Shown: positions 33,166 to 45,536 of the stretch, piece by piece | How positions within the stretch are numbered: position 1 is the stretch's first letter | Layout of the letters: each line of letters opens with the position of its first letter | Source: Crocodylus rhombifer | Lineage: Eukaryota; Chordata; Crocodylia; Crocodylidae | Direction: 5' to 3' | Assembly: GCA_038503035.1 (NCBI GenBank) | Contig: JAVSML010019181.1 | Coordinates: 1 to 64,000, forward strand | DNA length: 64,000 nt | Notes under the pieces: generated by a model | Databases searched by the model: none | The model's input: only the letters and a program-made list of their open reading frames with translations | What the model was told of the DNA's origin: nothing | Translations under genes and position numbers: made by a program

Positions 33166-36100
33166 TATTGACCCTCACAAGCCTGCTGAGTAGTCTGTGT
33201 AGCTAGAGGAAGGAATGACTCCATCATTTACTAATAGTGTTGTGCTGGATTAAGACATCTGTCTATGTGAGGCATCAGGTACAAGTAGCTGGGATTTTTG
33301 AATGAGTCTAAGGCATTGGGAACACAACTTGCACTGCATTTCAATTGGATTTAGGTACCAAACTCCCTTCTTGCTCTTTTGAAAATCAATGGTGTATTCA
33401 TTTAAAATATTTCACCATTATAATAATTTATATTCAACTCACATTTACTCCCCCTCATTTTATTGTGTTTCGTAAGAGTATGTGGAAAGCTATATAACAC
33501 ATGCTAGAAGAGGGCTTGGTTTTTGCCTGACTAAAGCTTAATACTGGAAAAATCAAATAACTCCTGCAAAGAGCCGCCCCATCACTCCTTTAACCTCAGT
33601 CCATATACTTATTAACTGATTCCCCCAACAGAACCTTGACTTTAGAAGTGAAGAATGAATGAGAGAACTGGAGACTGAAACTTGTCATGAAATTAGGACT
33701 CTACCTTTGCCTGTGAACTAATTTTTCCTCACTGAGTATTCATCGAAAAAATGCCCTGAACTCATTCCCATGGAGATAAGGATAACTTTCAAAATCCATT
33801 TACCAGGCTAGCATCATTTGTCACAGGCTAATAGATACCAATCAATTGTATTTGTCAGATTTCTAGAAGAAGATGCAATAGAATGAGGCCACATAATAGA
33901 AATAAGTACTGAAAAAGGTCCCTCTTGTCCTCCCAAGTATCTTCCTTTCAGGTCAGGATTGCTCCCTAGGGAGACCTTGAAGTTTCCTATCTTGTCCAGC
34001 TCTAAATGAATGTAGTGATACTGCTTCTTGCCTGTTTCCTAGAAAGTATTGCACAGCCGAACAACTCTCATTCTTAGCACAGTTCCCAGAGAGGAGCTTT
34101 TTATCACTGAGACTGTGTGGGTGGAGGGAGCATGACGATGTGTAGGAGGGAGAAGGAGATGGTGAATGGTATGGGACCAGTGGACTGAAATGAATAAAGG
34201 AAGGGGACATGGCTCTGTTTGTCTGGGAGGGCTGGAGGCACGGCTAGGATAGGCAGGTAGGGGTGGCTGGAAACATTTCAATCATGATGAATAAGGGGGA
34301 AATAACAGAGTGAGGGTTTCTGGAAGATGATAAGAGAACAGACACTGGGGAAGATTATCCATGGGAAGCATCCTCGGGGGTTTAGATCTGGTTGGAAAGA
34401 TTCTGTTCCGTCAGAAAATGCCAATTGACTTTGGACATTTTTTTTCTCCCCGTTTCTGCTTGATGGGCACTTATGGCTCAAAGACTCCCCTGAAGCCCCA
34501 CCTAGATCTCTGGTGGGTGTCTGAGAATCCCGGTGCTTCCAGACTCCGCAGCGGTGGGCAGCAGCTGCTGCAGGACTTCTAGGTTCCCTGTTGGGGGAGG
34601 CTTGCAGGATACCTTCTGCAAATCAAGGGTGGTGGCAATTGGGTAGCCCTGCCTTGGGGGCTGCCTAGGGCTGGGGTTCCCAATATTTATGGGATCCAGG
34701 ACTGAAGGGCAGACAGCATCATTGGAGCTTTCAGGGTCCCTGGTCTTGCTCAGCTCTTATTTCTGCACCAAGGAGCATAGAGACCTCAAAACCCTCAGAT
34801 CAAGCCAGGTTTTTTGCACTTCCAGGTTCCCTGCACTGGAGACCTACTTGGGGGCCCCAAAAGGCCCTTCTTTAGTCAGGGTTTTCATGGTATAGACTCC
34901 CGTGTCTGCAAGAAATATGGGAAAATAGATTTTTTTGTTCAGGTTTTTGCCAAAATGGTGAATTTCCTGCAGCACAGAAAACCAGCGCCACCGCTGAGGA
35001 TGTGGGGAAAAGGTAAGATTAGAGATGTTAATGAAGGAAATGCAGGTGAGGCACCAGAGGAGGCATGGAAGAGATGAGTGGTCGTGAAGGCCTGGTTTGG
35101 AAAAAAAGAAGCTGGGGCAGTGGTTCTGGAGGAGGAAGGATGGATGGGGTGCGCGCACCAGAGGGATGGCCAGAGGAGATGAGAGACCACTCGGATAGCT
35201 GAGGGGATTGGAAGCTGGCATGAGATGTCTCGTCAGCTGGCACTGAGCTTACTTGGGCTTGCTGACAGCAACTGCTGCTTCAGAGGCCAGGTAGCCTCTG
35301 CCTCTGCCGCTGCTAGCTGAATTCCTACAAAGCCGTGCCCCTTCGTGGCTGAGCCCAGGGTGGCAGCTCCGACGCAGAGCAGCAGCTGGCCCAACGCTCC
35401 CATCTTACCCTGACACTTGAGCCGTCGCGTACACAGCAGTGGATGCCAAATGCTGCTCAGTCAGAACAGCAGTGCTGTGCATGTGTAAATCCGGGTGTGC
35501 GCGCTCTGGGAGTTCCTTGCACCCTTCCCTTTTCACCCTGTCATCCTGTGACCTCCCTGCCTCTCCTTCACGCTAAGCACCCTTTGTGCTTGCATGCAAG
35601 GGTCCCCCATTCTCCCTCCACATCCGGAGCATGGTGTGTACCCAATATATTACCCCCCATCTCCCTTTCAGGTGTTCAGTATGTCCTCTCATTCCCTCCT
35701 CTGTCACAGGTTATGGACCTACATGCTTCTTGTTTTCTTCCATTCCCTCCAGTTCCCTTTGTCTTGCCTGGAGGGTTCCTGCCACTCTGCCAGCCAGTTC
35801 ACCATGCATTAACTCATAAGTGAACTGATGCCGCTTTTCCTTTGAATGATAGCATCCCCGGTAAGGGTGAATGCACTATAACTAACGCACTTTAAATTCA
35901 CACCTATAGTTACTTCAGGCTAACTTCCCTGCAGTCAACCCTTTGGGACAGTCCTGCCTGTCATTCTCTGGGGTTGTGTGATCTCATGGGACTGGAGGGG
36001 AAGATGCAGAAACATTAGACAATTTACAAACATGTCAAGGAGGAACAATTTTCTTCAGGCTTTTAATCTTAGTAAAGTTTTTTTTTCCCCTTGATTCAGT

Positions 36101-36754
36101 CAAAATCTTCAGCACAGATGCCAGTTACCAGTGAGATTTAACTCTAAAAATGTGAAGGCTTGAGGGTCTCTGAATTTCATTCATGAGGGGGATCAGAATC
36201 AGCCTAATGGACCCTCTCTGCAACTTTAATTATAGGAAGCCAGTTGGGAAAACCCTGCAGAAAGCTCTTATCAAATTCTGCTGTGAATCTGGCCAGGCTT
36301 AGAGTTCTTCATTTCTGCAAGATTTATACTGGTACTAAATAGATTACAAATTATGCACAGACAGTGCATTAAGGGAGATCTAATCAAGATATCCAAAATA
36401 CAGTGACACATTTGCAAATTTTCTGAGGGAGGAGTTTTTATATATATATAGATATATATACACAATTAGCAGTGGTATGATTAATAACCTTGGGCTCAGG
36501 CTGGATGGGTTCTTCTGAGACTTGAGATTTCTGTATCTCTGGAACCAAATATATGCCTTAATCACCATCCGTACAGTGTATGAAAGCTGGACTCAAATGC
36601 ATGAGTATAGAATTGAGTTTAAATTAAGATTTTCTGGTAGAAATACATATTTTTGAGGCTGAATATTTTTGTGCATTGAAATTTATGTGATAGAAACATA
36701 GAGCCGTGCTTCAATGACTGATTTGCAACACCTGTAGCTGTGCTTGCTTTTCCC
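33166..36754. other. Non-coding; purine-rich and mildly CpG-rich patches
   Basis: No gene recognised. The area 34000-35200 has long G/A-rich stretches that produce spurious antisense open frames. A patch at 35250-35450 has several CpG. An (AT)n run lies at 36437-36460. Confidence 0.5.
36437..36460. repeat. AT-rich dinucleotide repeat
   Basis: Imperfect TA repeat interrupted by one G. Confidence 0.75.
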
Positions 36755-37265
36755 ATTGAAGTACTGTGTCCAGTTCTGGGTGCCGCACTGTGGACAGCAT
36801 GGAGAGGGTCCAGAGGAGGCCACTCACATGATTGGGGGCAGCAGGGCAGGCCCTATGAGGAGAGGCTACGGGACCTGAACCGGTTCAGCCTCCACAAGAG
36901 AAGGCTGAGGGGGGATCTTGTGGCCTGTTACAAACTAGTCAGAGAGGACCAGCAGGCATTGGGGGAGTCCCTGTTCCCCCGAGCACTACCAGGAGTGACT
37001 AGAAATAGCGGTCACAAGCTGGCAGAGGGCAGATTCAGACTAGACATCAGGAGGCGCCACTTCACTGTCAGGGCGGCTAGGGTCTGGAACCAACTTCCAA
37101 GTGAAGTGGTGCTGGCTCCTACCCTGGGGGTCTTGAAGACAAGGCTCGACAGTCACCTTGCTGGGGTTGTTTGACCCCAGTACTCTTTCCTGCCATGGCA
37201 GGGGGTCGGACTTGATGATCTGCTCAGGTCCCTTCTGACCCTACTAACTATGAAACCTTCATGAA
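36755..37265 (+). mobile_element. CR1 LINE 3' end, second subfamily
   Basis: Encodes the last part of CR1 ORF2: ERVQRR-like start (frameshifted near 36800-36850), then YEERLRDLNRFSLHKRRLRG, NSGHKLAEGRFRLDIRRRHF and VWNQLPSEVVLAPTLGVLKT. The 3' UTR reads GGTCGGACTTGATGATCTGC and TCAGGTCCCTTCTGACCCTA. It differs clearly from the copy at 32.2 kb, so it represents a different subfamily or age. It is strongly 5'-truncated and not functional. Confidence 0.9.
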
Positions 37266-39067
37266 TAAAAATGTCACGTGGGCCAGAATTCAAATCTCTC
37301 TGGATTTCGGTCAAGATATCTAATGTGATATCTATCCTGCTCATCTTTTCGCTAGTCAAGGAATGGTCAGGTCAGAGAAATTAACAGCTTAGTTTGCTTT
37401 AGATAGTCTGTTTCCATTTCTAAATGTAGGAGAGACATCAATTTAAATATGTAGTTCTCAAAAAAAAGATGTATTCTCTATCCTTAGCATATTAATACTT
37501 TGAGATCATTGATGAAAGGTTGTATGGAAAGAAAAGGTTCTTTAAAAATGCCAGTTATCAGATCCTTGTAAAGAATTACCTCCCTAGTATAGATTGGAAA
37601 ACACACGAGACAAAACAAAGAGACCTTGTTCCAGGTTCAATAGTAATTCAGAGACAAAGTAGGGAATAGAGCATACCAAGCCCATCTCCCAGTCATCTGC
37701 CCTAGATGCCAGAAAACTTTTGCCTATGCTCTGACTGACCACGTGTTGGTACTTACAGGAGTGTTAAAATACATCAAGGTTGCAAAACTAGGTCTGCGCT
37801 GGGTTATGACCACTTACAGCAACTGCAGCCAAGTTCTAAAGTTTCCCATAATTTTCATCAATATTTGATATGTATCTGTACATATGCTAACATTCATTTT
37901 CCTACGAGTTCTATATAAAGTTAACTGACTGAATGCACTTATTAAACAATGGCAAAGTCACTCCTGTTTGATCGTATTGCATATTTATATAACGTTGTGA
38001 ATCTGAAGGTGAGCTATTGCTTAGAGCTTTCATTTGTTAGCTTAGGAGCAGCCTCCACTAGTGTGTAATGATTTGGGACAGGCTCTTGTGTAGTCCCCTT
38101 GGGGAGTGCTTCTGCTAGTAGAAGTTAATCTGAACATCCTTTGCTGTTGGTGTCCGTGCATGTGCTTGGATGTGTTGGCCTGAAGAATGCTGGACCTGAC
38201 ATGTCAAGTGAAGATGGGTCTGGGCAGAAATCCCACATCAGAACATTGTTAAACTTTAGAAAAGTTTGGCTGCCTGGATGGATGTGGCTGCGCAAGCCCC
38301 TTTTTCTGCCCATAATTTCATGATATCATTTGAAGACCTTACAAAAAGGCAATGCCAATTTTAAAGATCACTGTGCACTGGTGAGAAGGAATCCCGTGAA
38401 GCAGGATGGGATATGGGCCAGCACGCCTGCAGTGGTAGAATGGGACAGAGAGGAACTTGAGCTTCAAAGGAAGGATACTTTTATGTGATACAAACTTATG
38501 AATTTAATGAAATAAATTCATCTTTAGTGTAATTCCATTAAATGTGTGCGCTGAAGAGGAAAGTTAGTAGCTCAAATGGAAATGGGGTAGATGGTGGAGG
38601 AAAACTTATTTGTCAGTTCCCCTGGATAAAACTGAGAACAGGTCATTACGCTGTAAAGTCTGCCTGGGTAATGATGTCAAAGATCAGCCTACACAGGAAT
38701 TATCTGATGCATATATATGTTACCTTCTGCCTGCAGCTGAATGCCTTGTTCTCAGTTGTATGTACACACTAGGCTTTCACAGCCCTTGTTTTTTTATCTT
38801 GACTAAGAAGCTGGCAGCTTTGCTGTTCTTATTTGAGTCAGTTTGTAAAATATTTCTAAAATAACAGAGTGGCTCCATTTGACCCTAGAGAGATACAAGT
38901 CATGGGGCTCACATTTATGAAACAATTGATATCCTTAAATCTGAATTAAGGGAAGGAAAGTAGTATTGCTATTGAGCTGGTGGTTATCCAAATGGATTGT
39001 CAGGATCTAACAAGCCTCTTATGCACCTGTCATCCCTAACCGGCTTTGTGCTTTCTGTGATACCTGC
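37266..39067. other. Non-coding, nothing recognised
   Basis: No gene or bounded repeat detected. Short open frames lack domains. Confidence 0.55.
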
Positions 39068-39400
39068 ATAATTGCTTTCATTTAAGGACCTTAAAGCTCA
39101 TGGCAAATGCTAATGAAGCCCCTTCTGTGAGTTATTACCATGTTACAGGGGGTTAAACCAACGCAGGCAAGCTCAGGCTATGTTGGTGACACCTAAAGGA
39201 GTGTAGTGTGGCACCTCCAAAATTACAATCCACTGCTTTGTTGGCAGAGTACTTTAAAAATGTCAGTGCCCTGAATCAGTGGCTACTTCTGAAAACTTTA
39301 GATTAACGCATTGCTTCAGAGGTCACATACAAAGCAGGGCTAGGAATAGAGTGCAAGAGGCCTGACTCAACCTGGGGCCCACAATGCTTTTGAACTGATG
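39068..39400 (-). repeat. MIR/L2-like relic, antisense
   Basis: CTTAAAGCTCATGGCAAATG with CTAATGAAGCC at 39090-39120, and AGCAGGGCTAGGAATAGAGT with GGCCTGACTCAACCTGG at 39330-39375, follow the antisense MIR/L2 order. Intervening sequence has diverged or been inserted. Confidence 0.4.
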
Positions 39401-40742
39401 TAATCAGCTATTCTACTGCGGTTAACAAAGAGCAGACATGCACAATGGCCACCCCTAGAACATGGGTAATTTATTTGAAGCCAGAGTAGAATTCCTATGG
39501 AAAATCAGGACAAAACATACACCAGTACGTCATGTGTCCCAGGGCAACTGTCTGCACAAGGAAAACGGGGCATTACTTGCCTTCAGCTGCCTAGTGCAGA
39601 GGCACAGCGCTAGCGTATGGTGTGCAGCTACTTGCCTGTCTGGATGAAGGCCCTGGGCAATTTACAGCAGTCTGCATAATCAATGCAGATAACACCTGTG
39701 GAAGTGTGTTGTGTGTCCAAGCACTCGGTTGTCCGCTTTAAGTGCTACTATTCTCACTTACAGTGGCCACACAAGCAAATTTGCTGTCTCTCTTGCTTGA
39801 GATGTTGTGTATATTCCGTGCAGTACAATTATACCAGAGTTTGCACAAGATCAAGAAATGTTTGCCTACAGGTCTGTCTGGTAGGCTCTGCTGTCCCAAC
39901 CTAGCTTACGGAACTTTTTCACCGGTAGCTGTCTTTTTGGGATGAAAATGAACTGTGCGCCTCTTGCCATGTGAAATGTGGGACACCTTTTTAAGTAATT
40001 GTTCAAGCATCTTTAGGTGCAGGCTGTAGCTTTGAAGACACCACAAATAGCAGCATCAACCTAAAATAATCCTTTAAAGCAGCATCAACATGAGCAAGCT
40101 GTGCTCTGACCCATCTTCTGCAGTGGCTCTGGAAACAAGTTTCTGCTGCCTGCAGATGCTACAGCTTTGATATTGATGGAGTATACAGTTCATAGCTGAG
40201 GCTGAGATTTGTGCAGTTTCCCAGTTCAGTTTTATTTCTCTTCCATGTGGCCACTACATTTTGTCCAGATACCTATGCAATTTGTTAGTTTTGGGGGTAG
40301 GAAAAAGGAATTACTCTGCAAGCAATACACATTAAAAAAATAAAGTAATATTAAAAAGTCTGTAAGATTTTGGAGTAATACCTCAAGATAATGTGGCAAG
40401 TAAGAGCATGACTAAAGCCATCCCAATACAATAATATGAATTAATGAATCAATAACCAAGATTAACTATTTGAAATGGTTGTACCACTGGTTTGTGTATT
40501 CCCACAAAGATAAATCATAAAATTAATGCAGGGAAGAATTTTTTCCCTGTTAGATTATCTGTGAATGCTGATATTGAAATCTCTCTCTCTATTTATAGTT
40601 CCCTGAATAGATGTGCCTATATTCACATACGACAGAGATGGTAATGTGTATGTTTTGTGCACATGTATGTGTGTATTTAATTATACAAACATGTGCATTA
40701 GCATTTAAAGCTTTATCTATCTATCGATAATATTCTACAATG
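39401..40742. other. Non-coding, nothing recognised
   Basis: No gene recognised. It becomes AT-rich toward 40700. Confidence 0.55.
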
Positions 40743-41017
40743 CAGGGGTTTCCAACCGTTTTTAATAAGTGTCCCTCTGGTGGCTGGATGTGGGGAGGGA
40801 GGGGCGCATGGCCAGATGCAGAGCTGGGGTAGTGTGGGATGGTGGGTGGTGGCCACTGTGTATGAGCTTCCCCTCCCTGTGTCCAGCCGGGTGGGTGGTG
40901 CCCTTGTCCCGCCCCAGCCCTGCTCCTGGGATGTGGCAGCGTGGGGTGGGGGATGGTGGCGCCTGCACATACCCCCTAGGGCCTTCCCAAGTACCCCCAG
41001 GGGTAAGCGTCCCCCCC
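40743..41017. mobile_element. hAT-like left end with GC-rich body, running into an assembly gap
   Basis: CAGGGGTTTCCAACCGTTTT at 40743 resembles a hAT terminus. It is followed by G-rich non-coding sequence up to a C-run and the N gap. No matching right end is found beyond the gap. Confidence 0.45.
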
Positions 41018-41027
41018 NNNNNNNNNN
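41018..41027. other. Assembly gap (10 N)
   Basis: Ten N flanked by seven C on the left and nine C on the right. The true length is unknown. Open frames translated across it are meaningless. Confidence 0.98.
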
Positions 41028-41116
41028 CCCCCCCCTCCCTCCAGTTGGCGGGACTGGTTGCAGGGGGGGCATATGCTCTCCCCGACTCAGGTGGCACCAA
41101 TTGCCTATGCTCGTGA

Positions 41117-41150
41117 GATCGCTTCCAGCCCTGTTCTGTGATTCTATGTT
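41117..41150 (+). repeat. CR1 3' tail fragment
   Basis: GATCGCTTCCAGCCCTGTTC followed by TGTGATTCTATG is the typical CR1 3' end. Only about 32 bases are recognisable. It follows GC-rich hAT-like sequence beyond the assembly gap. Confidence 0.6.
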
Positions 41151-42204
41151 CTGTTGCCTTCCTGTTGTAAATCTCCTAATTTGTTTTCCAATGATGAAAC
41201 AGCAAAATTTAAATTAAATATAGAAAATAAACTGAACTGAAATGTAAACACACATTTTCTTTTTTGTTGGGAATTTGGATCTAATTGTAACCAAAATAAT
41301 AACCCAGTTGTTTGTAGAAATAAAACTTTCTGCCAATCAAGTTAGTTCTTTTTTATTTGCTGTTACTTTCTACTTTAAAGGAAACATTTCATATTCTTGG
41401 TGACTGCATAGATTAAACTAAAGATTTATGTTAATGCAAAGGATTAAAAGAATCTTAATAACCTGCATAAAGATGTAAATGTTCTCTTGCATTTTATCTT
41501 CCTGAAGATGAATGTGCCATAAGGGAAATGTGGAAGGGAAGGAGACACCCTTACTCTGAATTGCAACATCTGGTTTAATACTGCACTCAAATGGTCATTA
41601 AGCATTACTTGTTTTCATGGGTACATGTTTGAACATTATACTGTAATACATTTTCTTTAGTTCTGATTAACTCAGAAATCACAGAGTAAATAAATCTTTG
41701 TTTATCTTCAGATGTATGAATCCTATCTGGTGAATGGCTGCACGCTTTGAGGATTACAAAGAATTATAAATCTGATTATAAAACTATTTTCTCTGTTATG
41801 GAAATTGTAAAGAACTATCACCATACCGCTTTCTCTACTTCTTTATTCTGCATCTTGCCCCTGCCCAATGCAAACATGAGCCAATACCACCACAGTGCAA
41901 AATCATGTACTTTATTTAGTAGCCCTGATGTATAAATATTTAATATTGAGAAATCATAAAAAATTATGATTTAAAAGAGGAGACAGTTCAGGTGCAGAAG
42001 TAAGCATCACTTTATGCTCTAGGTATATGCTCTATATTTCTTTCTTAATGCTGCAGAAATGCTCTTCAATTGACCCTTTACTAAACAGAGAGTAACATCT
42101 AATAGAAGCCACATGGAATCGCACACACTTTATACTTTCCTTTTTCCCTTTAATAGAGGAAGAGTCAACATTTTTTCCTCTATCGTGAATTTGCCAAAAT
42201 GAGA
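41151..42204. other. Non-coding 3' flank of CHST8
   Basis: AT-rich, with no gene or clear repeat. A long CHST8 3' UTR could extend into it (AATAAA on the minus strand at 41916-41911). Confidence 0.5.
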
Positions 42205-42222
42205 TTTTTTTTTTTTTTTATT
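42205..42222 (-). other. Candidate polyadenylation hexamer next to an A-tract
   Basis: On the minus strand AATAAA (42222-42217) lies about 170 bases after the CHST8 stop codon and overlaps the start of an A-tract that runs down to 42205. A second AATAAA lies at 41916-41911. Either could end the transcript. The A-tract could suggest a retrocopy, but no target duplication is visible and a splice acceptor precedes the exon, so an ordinary 3' UTR is preferred. Confidence 0.3.
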
Positions 42223-42389
42223 TCAATATATGACAAGCTTTAGACTTTACTGTGTTAAGTGAATTAAGTGATTATTTTTTGAAAATATAGAAAAGGGATG
42301 AGCTTCTAGAGTATATCAATGAACCAAGGCCCGGACATGTTATATAATTGATAAATATAATCCTACAAGTATCTGTTTTTACTCTTAAA

Positions 42390-43541
42390 TTAATATAAAT
42401 CTTCAAAAGGCTTTGAGTAGTTGAACATTAAGTAATCCATATAATAAAAATCATAACTGCGTTGTCTTTGAGAAGGGGAAAGCTGTGCAAAGTACTGCTG
42501 TGTAATTTTAGTGGTAGTTCGTTCTTCATTAGAATGTCTGTCTTTAAATTTAGGGAAAGTCAAATTCTGTGGAGCACCAATTAAATGCAGGAAAAAGTTT
42601 GCATCTTCTTCCATGCTTTCAAATTTCCCTACAAAGTCATAGTCTATTAAGCATGGGCTGCAAAGCCTGTTGACATGATCCCAATGAATGTCCATGCCCA
42701 CTGGTCTGTGTACATCAAGTAGATATTGAATGAACTCTTTAAATTTGACTCCAGAACCTGTTCTTAATGCTTCTTTGGTGGCATTGACACGATATCTAGA
42801 AATGATGGCTTTCCCGAAAACAGGGTGGTAGTAATTGTTTGGATGTTCAAACTTGTCCCGAAATGCGGATACCAGCTTTTCAAAAGGTTCACGAATAAAA
42901 AGCATCTTAGTATAGGTGTTAAGCCTGTGATAAATTCCTTTGCGATCAAACCCATCCAGCCTTTTTAAGTAATTTCCATAGTGTACTGTATTGTGCTGTA
43001 TATCTTTAGTGGAGGAAGCCAGACCATTGAGAACCATGAGCACCCGCTTCCAGTTAGAACAGCCAGCTTTTGGAACTTCACAGTATAAAATTCTGTATTT
43101 GTCTTCTACAAATATTCTAGAAACGTGATAGGGAGTGATTATCCTTCGGTTGTTACTCTTGTATTTGGAGCAAGTTTCTCCCATTATTCTTTTCCTCTCT
43201 TTTTGAATCTGATAGAGACTTTTCCACTTGTCATTGTTTCTGTCCTCAGACTTAAGTGTAGGCAGGTTGAGAGTGGAACTGTTCATGGCAATCAGAATAG
43301 GACTCTTTTTAATTACAAATCTCCTCCTCCGTTTATGGAACCTGATAGAATTAGTTTCTGCACCTTTTTTCTGATGGTCTTTCACCAGAAACATGATGTT
43401 GTTTTGCCTTCTGTCTCCACTTTGAAGCATAGTTGGTGCGTTTTCAGGTGGATATAATGAACCCCTCTGTTTTACCACTGACAATTCATCTGCAGTGCTT
43501 TTTCTTATTCTTCCATCCTGATTGTTGCTGGAAGTGCAGTC
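42390..43541 (-). CDS. CHST8: Carbohydrate sulfotransferase 8, terminal coding exon (partial)
   Basis: Encodes about 383 residues of a Golgi type II sulfotransferase. CHST8 is known to move sulfate from PAPS to the 4-OH of terminal GalNAc on N-glycans, for example on pituitary glycoprotein hormones. Seen here, numbered on the 417-codon open frame: a basic patch KRRRR at 104-108; the 5'-phosphosulfate loop CEVPKAGCSNWKR at 188-200; the 3'-phosphate site REPFEKLVSAFRDKFEHPN at 251-269; HRPVGMDIHWDHV at 312-324; DFVGKFESMEEDANFF at 336-351; and C-terminal NYSKPFEDLY. N-glycosylation sequons lie at N121, N287, N360 and N408. Remembered human CHST8 matches better than CHST9 (QERKR, TPxHVSRIFVED, IQHNTVHYG, YSKPFxDLY). 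The membrane-anchor exon is absent; the 34 codons upstream of 43541 lack homology and are read as intron. The frame is intact, so the gene is probably functional. Confidence 0.9.
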   Translation of the reverse strand, partial: DCTSSNNQDGRIRKSTADELSVVKQRGSLYPPENAPTMLQSGDRRQNNIMFLVKDHQKKGAETNSIRFHKRRRRFVIKKSPILIAMNSSTLNLPTLKSEDRNNDKWKSLYQIQKERKRIMGETCSKYKSNNRRIITPYHVSRIFVEDKYRILYCEVPKAGCSNWKRVLMVLNGLASSTKDIQHNTVHYGNYLKRLDGFDRKGIYHRLNTYTKMLFIREPFEKLVSAFRDKFEHPNNYYHPVFGKAIISRYRVNATKEALRTGSGVKFKEFIQYLLDVHRPVGMDIHWDHVNRLCSPCLIDYDFVGKFESMEEDANFFLHLIGAPQNLTFPKFKDRHSNEERTTTKITQQYFAQLSPSQRQRSYDFYYMDYLMFNYSKPFEDLY

Positions 43542-43557
43542 CTGATAGAAGAAAAGA
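43542..43557 (-). other. Splice acceptor of the CHST8 terminal exon
   Basis: Read on the minus strand, the bases TCTTTTCTTCTATCAG end at 43542 and are followed by GAC TGC, giving a pyrimidine-rich tract and a CAG acceptor. The protein loses family resemblance exactly upstream of this point: the codons there do not give the hydrophobic anchor expected of CHST8. A weaker alternative is TTCCAG ending at 43528, which would shorten the exon by 14 bases and change the phase. The first is preferred for its tract, but the phase cannot be proved without the upstream exon. Confidence 0.7.
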
Positions 43558-45457
43558 CCCAAGAAATTACCAAATGAGAGTGTATTTATCACTATTGACA
43601 GCTTGTACAGTTTAATGGTAGATCTATTCATACCATTCTCCATTCAGCTAAATTATGAAATGAAGTGCATTGCAGCATTTCATATACACAGTGCCTGCAC
43701 TAGCATAATGACTTTTTCCTATCCTTTTCTTTCTATCTTAGCTTTGTTTATGTGAACTTCAGAGCTAGAGATGAGCTTGAGCTAGCAAATCCAGATCTAG
43801 ATGTGAATTTCCCCATGGTTTGGAGGTGACTCTATCCAGATTTTTGACATGGGTTCATCTTTGATGTTTATGTCTTGAGCACGAATAACTCTAATACTCA
43901 TTGGCAAGTGGTAACTTCAGGGCATTTTGATGACTTTTTGGGGCTCCTTGACTGCCTTGTAGTGTAGGAAAAACAATATCCTTGATGCTCTGTGGCCACC
44001 TATGCACCCCAGTTTAAATATGGGAAGATTGTCTGTCCATCTAAAAGAAATGAGTGCCTTCCAGGGAGATTTTGTAGGGATAAAAGTGGATTGTGGAGGG
44101 TGCACAAATTGGGGTGGAGGAAACAACAGGGTTTTGAGGGATGGGACAGTGTTGGTGGAGGAAGCAGAGCCCTGTAAGGGGTAAGTTGGGTGGGGAGGGA
44201 GGTGGACTTGGCTATGAGGATGTAAGCAGAGATCTAGAGATGCAGAAGTGAGTGGAATTGGTTGGCAAATAAGACAGCTGCGAGAGAAGGCAGGAGGAAA
44301 ATTATGGTGCTGAGGGAACCCCAGAGATAGGGAAGGAGAGGCAGGGCTCTGGGGAAAGTGGAGATGAGTAAAGTCTGGGATTTAGGCTGGGTCAGGACCC
44401 AGAGGAAGGCAATGAAGATGGGAAAGGGGGAATATGAAGACTTTGGTATGAGGGGAGAAGTAACTGGGGGCAGAGTCACTTGGGGATGGTAACCTGCATA
44501 GAGCCTTTGCATCAGGATGCAAATAGGGAACTGTCATGGGTGTTATGGCTATTAAAGAGGCACAGGGGTCTCTGACATGATGCTGGAAAGAACTGCTAGA
44601 TTTGCAGGGGGACTAAGAGAAGCATGCAAGGCATATAGTATGCTTGCTGGAAGGAATGCATGGAGCCCGTCATGGCTATTATGGACTTGGCTTACAGAAG
44701 ACACAAGTGTGACACTCCCAGGTTACTACCACAGCAGGAACTCTTTGCATGACTGAAAAAAAAATAATAGTAGTAGAGTGATAGGTATGTTAATGCCCCA
44801 CCCGTCTTTTCAGCCTTGGTATACCAATTCCTTCCTCTTAACACATCTGACAATATTCCTATATTTATAGGGGTGAAGTTGGCTTCAGTACACTGCTGAA
44901 ATTGTCATCCCTGTTTTGAGGATTTATATAGGGCAGGCTACACACACAGGGGGTTCATTTTGCCCCCAGCGCCATTTTTCATTTACTAACAGGCGCACCT
45001 TGCTCTAGTCCTTATAAAAGGAGTCATCTCTCTGTAGAATGTGATTTCAGCTCTCACAGGTGGCATGCTATGCACCTTTTCCTTTTGCAGAGTTGTGTGG
45101 CAAACTGTAGCATTTCACTTGGGTTGCTGTCTTTAAAAATATGCACTTAGCTTATAGGATGGCCAGTGTTGAGATCAGCCAGAAAAGGACAGCCCAGGCG
45201 GATAACAGTTCTAGCAAGCAATTATTATTCAGTATAAGATACTACTTTTTATTATGGGCTATTAATGCAGACTTGAAAAAATATGCCACCTTTAAAATGA
45301 GTTCATACCTGCTAGGAAAGTCAAGAAGATGGAGAGTCCCATATCTAGCTCAGATTAACATTTTCATCACTTTGACTTCTTTGGTCATTGGAGTATATTA
45401 CAATCTTTTATTAAAAAAAAAATATATATATATATTTCATAGCTTCTTACTGTGGCC

Positions 45458-45500
45458 CCAATCCAAAGCTGATTGAAATCAATGGTAGACTTATACTACC
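45458..45500. repeat. GAAGTCAAT-type palindromic relic
   Basis: CCCCAATCCAAAGC followed by TTGAAATCAATGG resembles half of the old palindromic repeat also suggested at 4405-4480 and 61848-61935. Confidence 0.3.
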
Positions 45501-45536
45501 AACTTCTGCAAGAATAGGTTTGGGGCATAAGCAGTT

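Noticed and set aside
40780..41217. Open frames spanning the N gap
   Set aside because: They contain unknown bases and C-run translation, so they cannot be supported.
42390..43643. CHST8 as an intronless processed retrocopy
   Set aside because: The A-tract below 42219 first suggested this, but there is no target duplication, the anchor-coding part is missing rather than joined, and a strong splice acceptor marks the boundary.
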